Origin: CAYVOV01 sp964453525
GTDB taxonomy: Bacteria > Chloroflexota > Dehalococcoidia > Dehalococcoidales > UBA2162
DNA: 64,000 nucleotides
Reading direction: 5' to 3'
NCBI GenBank assembly: GCA_964453525.1
Contig: CAYVOV010000021.1
Location: forward strand, 1-64,000
Below the pieces are notes generated by a model. The model did no database searches and was not told the DNA's origin. It saw only the letters and a program-made list of their open reading frames with translations. A program made the position numbers and the translations under genes. Within the stretch, counting starts at the first letter, position 1, and every line of letters begins with the position of its first letter. Shown one piece after another: positions 7,039 through 13,941 of this stretch.

Positions 7039-8411
7039 ATGTGGCAGAATTGCAGGAAATTGTGGGCAAAGATTGGGTTATTACCGAACGGGAACAGATG
7101 CTTGATTACCTGAGAGATGCTGTGTTCGATTCGGTAGCGCCTGAGATTGCCGAGAAAGTTATCCTGGTAAAACCGGGCAGTCCGGAGGAGGTATCCGGGA
7201 TAATGAAGCTGGCGAACCGGGAGAAATTCCCGGTTGTTGTCAGAGGTGGGGGAAGCGGGCTTTCCGGCGGAGCCGTGCCGACCATAGACTGCGTGCTTCT
7301 CTCACTGGAAAGGCTTGATAAGATTGAAGAGGTTGACAGGCCGAATCTGATGATAACTGCTCAGGCAGGTGTTTCATACGCGGAACTGGTGAAAGCCAGT
7401 GAAGATGCCGGCATGTTCTTCCCGCCGAAACCTGGAGATGTCGGTGCTGCCGTTGGTGGAGTGGTTGCCTGTAATGCTGCCGGTGCCAGAGCGATAAAGT
7501 ACGGTGTCACCAGGAATTTCGTCAAGGGTCTTGAGGTTGTGCTGCCTACCGGGGAGATAGTAAATCTTGGCGGGAAACTGATTAAGAATGCTATGGGGCT
7601 TGATTTGCTGCACCTGATGATTGGCAGCGAGGGAGCTCTGGGTGTGATAACCAAAGCAACCTTCAGGTTGATTCCAAAACCCCATTATAGCGCCCTTTTA
7701 CTTGCCTCCTATAATGAGCGTCTTGAGGCAATGAAAGTCGCCCCAATCCTGGCCGAACATATGATAATCCCCCTGGCTGCAGAGTATATGGACCATGACC
7801 TTGTTGAAATGACTGCCGGGCATCTGGGACTGGACTGGCCTGCCAAAAACGGAAAAGCCCATCTCTATTTCATTATCGAGGGTGATACCGAGGATGGGGT
7901 CTACTCCCAGCTCGAAGAAGTGGCCGGGATATGTGAGGAAAACGGGGCAATTGATGTCCTGATGGCAGAAACTAAGGCAGAGCAGGATAATATTTTAAAG
8001 ATTAGAGGTGAAATAGCATCTGCTCAAAAGTCGGCGGGAAGCGTGGGAGACTTTATGGATATATGTGTCACCCCGTCAAACCTGACGGCTCTTTTTGAAG
8101 CGATACTGGAAATCGAAAAGAAATACGATACCCACATCCCCGTAACCGGTCACTCACTTGATGGCAATCTTCACCCCACACCATTGAAGGAACTGGCGGA
8201 CAGAGGCTTGCTCGAGGACGTCAAGAATGATATATACACGGAGACCGTCCGGCTGGGCGGAGTACTCACCGGGGAACATGGCCTCGGCACAATCAGGCTT
8301 CCCAATACGCCTCTCTGGCCGGACCCTGAAATATGGAAAGTAATGCGCGGAATAAAAAAGGCGTTCGACCCGAATAATGTCTTGAATCCCCACCGCGTCT
8401 TCCCGGACTGA
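7035..8411 (+). CDS. FAD-linked 2-hydroxyacid dehydrogenase (GlcD/D-lactate dehydrogenase type)
   Basis: A 458-residue VAO/PCMH-fold flavoprotein. PVVVRGGGSGLSGGAVP (about residue 70) and GDVGAAVGGVVACNAAG (about 140) make the FAD-binding half. The C-terminal half contains HSLDGNLHP and LTGEHGLGTIRLP, the metal/substrate histidine region of GlcD-like enzymes. It should oxidise a 2-hydroxyacid such as lactate or glycolate and pass electrons to the co-encoded ETF, the arrangement known for the lactate dehydrogenase/ETF complex of acetogens. No cysteine-rich C-terminal or GlcF partner is present, so ETF is the likely sole acceptor. Substrate is inferred from family only. Confidence 0.85.
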   Translation: MNVAELQEIVGKDWVITEREQMLDYLRDAVFDSVAPEIAEKVILVKPGSPEEVSGIMKLANREKFPVVVRGGGSGLSGGAVPTIDCVLLSLERLDKIEEVDRPNLMITAQAGVSYAELVKASEDAGMFFPPKPGDVGAAVGGVVACNAAGARAIKYGVTRNFVKGLEVVLPTGEIVNLGGKLIKNAMGLDLLHLMIGSEGALGVITKATFRLIPKPHYSALLLASYNERLEAMKVAPILAEHMIIPLAAEYMDHDLVEMTAGHLGLDWPAKNGKAHLYFIIEGDTEDGVYSQLEEVAGICEENGAIDVLMAETKAEQDNILKIRGEIASAQKSAGSVGDFMDICVTPSNLTALFEAILEIEKKYDTHIPVTGHSLDGNLHPTPLKELADRGLLEDVKNDIYTETVRLGGVLTGEHGLGTIRLPNTPLWPDPEIWKVMRGIKKAFDPNNVLNPHRVFPD

Positions 8412-8450
8412 TATAGCAACCGGGATGTCATGTACTGAATTGATTAAAAT

Positions 8451-8617
8451 GTCATTGTGAGGAGTGCAGTGACGTGGCAATCTCAAACACAACTGTCATT
8501 ATGAGGAGCGCAGCGACGTGATAATCTCAAACACAACTGTCATTGCGAGGAATGTAATGACGAAGCAATCTATATAGATACATTTATAGAGATTGCCACG
8601 CTTCGCTCGCAATGACA
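8451..8617. repeat. REP-type block: three tandem 44-bp repeats plus one inverted copy
   Basis: GTCATTGTGAGGAGTGCAG at 8451, GTCATTATGAGGAGCGCAG at 8495 and GTCATTGCGAGGAATGTAA at 8539 are direct repeats with an exact 44-base period. The matching inverted unit, AGATTGCCACGCTTCGC continuing to CTCGCAATGACA, ends at 8617. The motif TGTCATTGCGAG...GCAATCT is a widespread palindromic repeat in many bacterial genomes. It occupies the gap between the oxidase and the convergent membrane EEP gene and can fold into a long stem. Confidence 0.85.
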
Positions 8618-8679
8618 TTAACAACCAAAAACAGATAGTACCTGATCACTCGGTAATTAGATTCAATTAGTCTTTCTAA

Positions 8680-10632
8680 CTATCTATCTATTACTACCAC
8701 CACCGGCAGGTGGTCCGATGCCTGGCTTGGAGGTACCTTCACTTCCCTGACAGTTAAATCCGGTGATACCCAGATGTAGTCGATACGATTATAAGGGGTA
8801 GCAGAATGATAAGTAAATCCGTCACCGGAACCGGCTGCTTCATACGCATCGATAAGTCCGGCTTCCCGTAGCATCTCCATCTCAGGCCAGTCCGGTCGGG
8901 CATTCAAATCGCCTAGAATTACAGTTCGTTCGGCACCATTCCAGGCATCGATGATGACGGGCACCTGGAGCTGCCTGATATCTGAATCTTCATCGATATG
9001 GTGAAAATGAGTGGCAATAATAGTTAAGCTCTTACCATTACCTATGTCGATTTTTGCAGTAATATAGCCACGTAGCAGCGATAAGTCACGTGGTGGAAGC
9101 TCCGAATTGGAGTACTCTATAATCGGGTAACGGCTGATTACTGCATTCCCCCAGAATGGGTCAGCAGTTGGACCGTAAGCATATTTCATATTCAGGCGCT
9201 CTGATAGCCATGACAGCATGTCCACCCGGCCACTCACCAGCCAGCCTCTGGATATTTCCTGTAAAGCAATAATGTCAGGACTATTCTCTTCGATTACGCG
9301 GGCAAGAGCCTCCATGTCCAGGTCACCCCTGGCATTAAAACCATTGTGCAGGTTATAGGTCATTACCTTCACCGGAAATCCATCTCCCGTGATTTCCTCC
9401 GCTCCATGCCACGAGAGAATATTTATCAGTGGTAAAATCAAAAGAAAAAGAGCCGATAAAGGAGTTATCCAGGAGAATCTCTTGAAAGGCATCCGCTCCC
9501 TGGCAACTCTGAGCGATGACAGCGCACACAGTGTAATTGAAGCGGCGGCAACAATTTCAAGGATTTTATTATTATACGGAAGTTTAATCTGGTAGCCGGC
9601 GTAGTAGCCAAGTAAAAATATCACGAGTAATATCATTCCGAGCCCGTTAGCTACCGTTGTGCTTGAAGGTGATTTACTCTGATTCCCTGTACCGATAGCG
9701 CCCGCAATAGCAATCAATAAGATGGATAGGGATACCTGACCGATTAAAGCGTAAAGGGCTACCAGCCATGCTACCTGAGTATAAGGTAGGGCAGCTATTA
9801 CAATTATAATCACCCCGGTTACAGGGGCTATTAGCCTTGAGTCCTGCCATCCTCTTTTCAGTAGCCAGATGACAGTAAACAGGGCGAGCAACTGAGCCAG
9901 GAGTGTCCAGCCAGAAGCGAAAGGTAGGGTCCACCCTGTTAAAGCTGCCAGGCGTGCAGTGCTTTGATAAATCACCAGTTGCAGGAAAAAGAACGGGCCG
10001 ATGCCAAGCCACGGCCAGGTCCGGCGGCCTGTGCCCGAGGACAGATTGTCTTTTTGTTCAACAAAGGTGTTGCTGAAAGCAATAAGAAGCAGCCCAAGGA
10101 GTATTACAAGTAGAGCAGTCACAAGTAGAGGTACAACTCCAGGCTGCCAGGCAATGTCATAGGTGCCGAAAGCTCCGTGAACTGCCGTGTCAAGTGTCAG
10201 GCCTACAAGTAATCCTACAGCGAAGTTGTGAACTGCCGTTTTGCCACGGAGACGTACGTCATCGAGGTAAATCGGCATGAAAAGTACAAAGCAGATAGTC
10301 CCGGCAATTGCCAGGCAGAAATTAATCAATGGCTCCGTCCATTGAATTTGCATAATCAGCCTTATTAATCCCAGGCTTCCGGCAGTAAAAATGATTGCCC
10401 GTTTGTTGCCGGCCAGGTGTCTCAAGGTGCCTGCAAAAAACGCAAGTGAGAAAACAACAAGGGCTATTATGCCGAGTTGAATAGCCCCCAGTCCGAAGCG
10501 GTCACCGAGGTTCCACGTCAATCCGGAGATAACAACCCGTATTACCTGCAGGCTGAACATTAACACCAGAGCCGGAAATACGATTTCAATGATTGAAAAT
10601 TTTTGAGAAAATAACCTTGCGATAAAATTCAT
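8680..10632 (-). CDS. Multi-pass membrane protein with C-terminal endonuclease/exonuclease/phosphatase domain
   Basis: A 650-residue protein. Residues 1 to about 410 are a string of roughly ten to twelve hydrophobic helices. Residues from about 420 form an EEP (DNase I-like) domain: VMTYNLHNG, DIIALQEI with the metal-binding Glu, ATHFHH, GDLNARPDWPE with the catalytic Asp/Asn, RIDYIWVS and the terminal SDHLPVVV with the catalytic Asp-His. All catalytic elements are intact, so it is probably an active phosphodiesterase or phosphatase facing one side of the membrane. Substrate could be a nucleic acid, inositol phosphate or lipid headgroup. It stands alone between the REP block and a MITE-like element. 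Confidence 0.8.
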   Translation of the reverse strand: MNFIARLFSQKFSIIEIVFPALVLMFSLQVIRVVISGLTWNLGDRFGLGAIQLGIIALVVFSLAFFAGTLRHLAGNKRAIIFTAGSLGLIRLIMQIQWTEPLINFCLAIAGTICFVLFMPIYLDDVRLRGKTAVHNFAVGLLVGLTLDTAVHGAFGTYDIAWQPGVVPLLVTALLVILLGLLLIAFSNTFVEQKDNLSSGTGRRTWPWLGIGPFFFLQLVIYQSTARLAALTGWTLPFASGWTLLAQLLALFTVIWLLKRGWQDSRLIAPVTGVIIIVIAALPYTQVAWLVALYALIGQVSLSILLIAIAGAIGTGNQSKSPSSTTVANGLGMILLVIFLLGYYAGYQIKLPYNNKILEIVAAASITLCALSSLRVARERMPFKRFSWITPLSALFLLILPLINILSWHGAEEITGDGFPVKVMTYNLHNGFNARGDLDMEALARVIEENSPDIIALQEISRGWLVSGRVDMLSWLSERLNMKYAYGPTADPFWGNAVISRYPIIEYSNSELPPRDLSLLRGYITAKIDIGNGKSLTIIATHFHHIDEDSDIRQLQVPVIIDAWNGAERTVILGDLNARPDWPEMEMLREAGLIDAYEAAGSGDGFTYHSATPYNRIDYIWVSPDLTVREVKVPPSQASDHLPVVVVIDR

Positions 10633-10743
10633 TTTCGGTAACCTCGCATAGTAGATTCCTGCTGGTTTATCTGTTTTTTCCGGATGCTACTGATTGTACT
10701 CTCTTGTACGGATATCAATCAATATGGATAGCCCGGATTTATC

Positions 10744-10986
10744 GGTTCCAGTTGCGTTTGGCTGGTGTTATGTACCTCACCCCCTTATCCCTCTCCAGCC
10801 AGAACCGTAGTTGAAAGAAATGTTCTCCTGGCTGGAGAGGGGAGTAAAAGGGAGAGGGGGCTCCGCCCCCTCTCAACACTCTCTCCCCCTCTCAAACGGG
10901 TGAATAGTCGCATAGTAAAGAAAGGAACTGTTTGAGAGGGGGAACAAGGGGGAGAGCACATCATTCAACTAAAACCGAACAGAGCC
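10744..10986. repeat. MITE-like element, near complete, inverted relative to the 25-kb copy
   Basis: The left end GGTTCCAGTTGCGTTTGG corresponds to the reverse complement of the right end of the 25213 copy. The right end, CAACTAAAACCGAACAGAGCC, matches the inverted left end. Two internal hairpins are present: CCTCTCCAGCCAG pairing with CTGGCTGGAGAGG, and CCCCTCTCAAACGG with GTTTGAGAGGGGG. It fills most of the 444-base gap 10633-11076; no gene is evident there. Confidence 0.75.
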
Positions 10987-11076
10987 AATTAATATTGCTA
11001 TTGCATGATTATAGCCTGATATTGTAGATTATTACATCAGTTTATCGGGTAGTTATTAAAAAACCGGTGTAAAAAT

Positions 11077-12003
11077 ATGTCCGCTCAATATGCCAAGGTA
11101 ATAGTAAACCGCCGGGCCGGTGGTCGGGCAACGCACATAGACTGGCCGTCAATCAGGAAACAATTAACCAAGTGCGGTCTGTCATTTGATTACTCATTTA
11201 CTGAAAAAGCGTGCCACGCAATAGAGCTTGCCAGGGATGCCGTGGATGCCGGCTACCGTTATATAATAGCCGTTGGCGGTGACGGTACCGTTAATGAAGT
11301 CGTGAACGGTATTCTCACTTCAGCCAGTCCTGGGGAGACAAGTCTGGGCATAGTGAGTGCCGGAACAACCTGCAGCCTGGCTCGCTCTCTGGGAATTCCG
11401 TCCGACCATTCGGGTTCCTGTGAGCTATTAACCAGTGGGAACAGACAGCTAATTGACGTGGGTGTTGTTGACTATACGGTTAGAGGTGAAAAAATACGTC
11501 GCTTCTTCGTCAACGAAGCGGATGTAGGTCTGGGTGCCACCGTTGTTGAAGCGTCAAAACACATTACAAACTACTTCGGAAGGAGAGTAAATTATTTACC
11601 GCATGTAATTGGAGGGCTTGCTTCTTTAATCAGCTATAAAAACAAACGCATTACTCTGCGGGTGGAAGATGAATATGAAGATGTCTGGGATTGCGCAATG
11701 GTGGTAATTGCCAATGGCACCCATTTCGGCGGCGGAATGCGAATAGCACCGGATGCAAAGCCCAACGATGGCCTGCTGGACATGGTGATTTTTGGTGACA
11801 TTGGTAAATCAGAATTGCTTAAAATATGGCCGATGACCTATGAAGGGCGTCACGTCAGCCATGAGAAAGTCAGATTGCTGAAAGTTCGGAGTGTATCGAT
11901 TCAGTGCGACGATAAAATTCTTGTTGAAGCTGACGGGGAACTGCTCGGAGAAGGTCCGGTGTCTTTCTCCGTTCTGCCCTTGGCTTTGAACATTGTGGCT
12001 TAA
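11077..12003 (+). CDS. Diacylglycerol kinase family lipid kinase (YegS/BmrU type)
   Basis: A 308-residue protein with the DAGK catalytic signature GGDGTVNEVVNGI at about residues 68-80 and the following GTTCSLARSLGIP. A second conserved region, NGTHFGGGMRIAPDAKPNDGLLDMVI, is the C-terminal beta-sandwich typical of YegS-like kinases. It would phosphorylate diacylglycerol or a related lipid with ATP at the inner membrane. No clear Shine-Dalgarno precedes the ATG. The gene is isolated and convergent with an uncharacterised gene on the minus strand. Confidence 0.88.
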   Translation: MSAQYAKVIVNRRAGGRATHIDWPSIRKQLTKCGLSFDYSFTEKACHAIELARDAVDAGYRYIIAVGGDGTVNEVVNGILTSASPGETSLGIVSAGTTCSLARSLGIPSDHSGSCELLTSGNRQLIDVGVVDYTVRGEKIRRFFVNEADVGLGATVVEASKHITNYFGRRVNYLPHVIGGLASLISYKNKRITLRVEDEYEDVWDCAMVVIANGTHFGGGMRIAPDAKPNDGLLDMVIFGDIGKSELLKIWPMTYEGRHVSHEKVRLLKVRSVSIQCDDKILVEADGELLGEGPVSFSVLPLALNIVA

Positions 12004-12070
12004 AATCAGGCTTTGCCCTGTTCTCATGTAACCAAATAATGCCGTAACGTATTAGTATCGAAAGGACAAA

Positions 12071-12904
12071 TCAGGAAACGGAGGGGAACAGTTTTCCCCT
12101 TTTAAAACGGAGGAAGTTCTCTGATATATAGTTCAGTGGTTTCTTGGCCAGATTGAACTTTTCCTGAAGCTGAAGAAAAATCTCAGTGAGGTGGAGCAGC
12201 CGGGCATCACTGTGCTCTCCGGCTAACCTGTAAAATCGCCTGCCTTCTTCTTCATAGTCCTCGGCAGACCTTCTCAACCGTCCGAACAGTCCCGTCCTTG
12301 TTCTACCGGTTGAAAGAAGGCGGAAATCCGGGGCGGCATACTCCGGGAACATACCAAGAATAAAAAGGCATATGTCAGCTATCCGCTTGTAGTATCCGAA
12401 TCTGCGCTCTTCGTCAACGGTCTGGCAGAACCTGAGCAGACTGTCCAGGTCCATATCGTTATATCTAATCCGGCGCCAGACCCCTTTTCTCACCCTTACC
12501 GGCAGGGTAAAACTCTCAATCCGGGTAAAAGAGGCAAGCATATCAGCCAGGTACCTGAGAACAGCTTTATTGCTGAGAAAGCGGACCACCTCTGGAGAAT
12601 CAAAAACTGGTATTTTCTGACTGGCCGTTCGCTCCACAGTATAGGCTTGATTTTCGAATTCTTTGTAGGCAACTCTCAGTAAAACATCGAACAGGAACCT
12701 CGGCGTAATACTGGCTATTAGCGAATCATCATTCATCAACATTATCCGCTGAAAGACCCTGCCGGCTTCGGCATCCAGCATGCTCTCTATAAAGGCAGAA
12801 TCGCCCTTTATCGCCTCCGCCTTGTTCAAAAGCGTTCTGTCTACCGTCTCTATCAGGAACAAAATATCTCTGTCTGAAAGACCATTCGATATTGCTTCTG
12901 TCAC
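12071..12904 (-). CDS. Conserved-looking hypothetical protein, helical
   Basis: A 277-residue protein with no domain I recognise. It is largely alpha-helical and charged, with no signal peptide and no strong transmembrane segment. Motif-like stretches are RYNDMDLDSLLRFCQTVDE and FGYYKRIADICLFILGMFP, and the C-terminus is basic. Codon use is like its neighbours. It is a single-gene unit between the convergent lipid kinase and the transhydroxylase-like operon, so context gives no function. Confidence 0.7.
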   Translation of the reverse strand: MTEAISNGLSDRDILFLIETVDRTLLNKAEAIKGDSAFIESMLDAEAGRVFQRIMLMNDDSLIASITPRFLFDVLLRVAYKEFENQAYTVERTASQKIPVFDSPEVVRFLSNKAVLRYLADMLASFTRIESFTLPVRVRKGVWRRIRYNDMDLDSLLRFCQTVDEERRFGYYKRIADICLFILGMFPEYAAPDFRLLSTGRTRTGLFGRLRRSAEDYEEEGRRFYRLAGEHSDARLLHLTEIFLQLQEKFNLAKKPLNYISENFLRFKRGKLFPSVS

Positions 12905-13081
12905 CTGAATTGTCTCCTCTTTAAAAGAGGCGATTCGTTACCGCCCTGTCCACAGTGACTCATAAAGAAACGGGCTGGATAATCATCTAGCTGAACTACC
13001 CAGCCTGTAATCTACCGATTATCTATTACCTGACATAATAATTTTATACTGATTAACCTTATTTAATTATTGAAAACACGA

Positions 13082-13128
13082 TTCAAAGAAGAAGATGAAT
13101 ATAATATTTTACCATCTTCTTCTTTGAA
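13082..13128 (-). terminator. Terminator hairpin overlapping the stop codon of the transhydroxylase-like beta gene
   Basis: Arms at 13082-13097 and 13113-13128 are a perfect 16-base inverted repeat around a 15-base A+T loop that contains the TAA stop (13111-13109). On the minus strand the stem is followed by TCGTGTTTTC. The last few codons (the Arg-Arg-Arg-Trp tail) are therefore part of the stem. It is a strong candidate transcription end for the operon. Confidence 0.6.
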
Positions 13129-13939
13129 GGTATATATTACCCAGTGATATATCTTTCTCCAGCAGGATATCGTCGATTGTCACAGGATAATAGCCTTCAG
13201 CCACGATATTCAGCAGGTAGGTAGGACCTGCTTCCAGACCATCGAACTCGAAATCTCCGTAGTTATTGGTGCTGGTAGTAAGAGTTTTGTTGGCTTCTTT
13301 ATCATATAACGTAATCTCCACATTATCCAGACAGTCCTTACTTTCGTTACAGTATATGCTGCCGGCAATGAAGGTCTTGGGCAGCCCGATATAATAGACG
13401 GCCGGAGTTGTTCCGTACTCGGGATGAAGCTGCTCGGCTTTTTCTATTAATTCGGCAAGCTCCTCCTTTTCTCCAAAGGTAAAGACCCGCGCCGGACAGA
13501 CCTCTACACAGCGCGGCTGTTGCCAGCCTTTGTCAAGAAGGTGGGCACAAAAAGTGCATTTCTGCGGAATATCAAACTCTTCGTTCCAGTAAGCCCGCCC
13601 ATAGCGGCAGGCAGTGACTATCTGCTTCTGGCCTTTACTCTTCTCGGGGTCGAAGATGACAATACCGTCATCTCTGATATAAGCGGCACCATCTTTGGCG
13701 GCTTTCACGCAGAGAGGGTCTTCACAGAGCATACAGGGCATCGGTAGAAAAGTACCTTTTACTTTAGGAAACTGCCCTCGCTCGATTTCCTCGACCTGTA
13801 TCCAGTACTGGCCAGTATCTGGCTGGGCTTCACTGTAGGGCAGCCAGGGCTGACCGGCAAATTCATCCTTGCAGACCATGAAGCAATCGAAGCATGCCGT
13901 GCATTTAGTGGCATCAATGATTAAAGCCTTCTGTCCCAT
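13109..13939 (-). CDS. Three-cluster ferredoxin subunit with C-terminal beta-sandwich domain (transhydroxylase beta-like)
   Basis: A 276-residue protein. Cysteines occur as CTACFDCFMVC, CMLCEDPLC, a single C, CTFC and CVEVCP: twelve in all, enough for three [4Fe-4S] clusters. After about residue 190 comes a carboxypeptidase-regulatory/CnaB-like domain (AGSIYCNESKDCLDNVEITL, NYGDFEFDGLEAG). Three clusters plus a transthyretin-like tail is the known build of the pyrogallol-phloroglucinol transhydroxylase beta subunit of Pelobacter (about 275 residues). An upstream in-frame ATG at 13975 would overlap the alpha gene. ATG at 13939 follows GGAGG and lies two bases past alpha's stop, so it was chosen. 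It is predicted to be cytoplasmic and partnered with the next gene. Confidence 0.85.
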   Translation of the reverse strand: MGQKALIIDATKCTACFDCFMVCKDEFAGQPWLPYSEAQPDTGQYWIQVEEIERGQFPKVKGTFLPMPCMLCEDPLCVKAAKDGAAYIRDDGIVIFDPEKSKGQKQIVTACRYGRAYWNEEFDIPQKCTFCAHLLDKGWQQPRCVEVCPARVFTFGEKEELAELIEKAEQLHPEYGTTPAVYYIGLPKTFIAGSIYCNESKDCLDNVEITLYDKEANKTLTTSTNNYGDFEFDGLEAGPTYLLNIVAEGYYPVTIDDILLEKDISLGNIYLQRRRW

Positions 13940-13941
13940 TT

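Noticed and set aside
8451..8617. CRISPR array
   Set aside because: The three 44-bp units are contiguous direct repeats with no variable spacers and have an inverted fourth unit, typical of REP elements.
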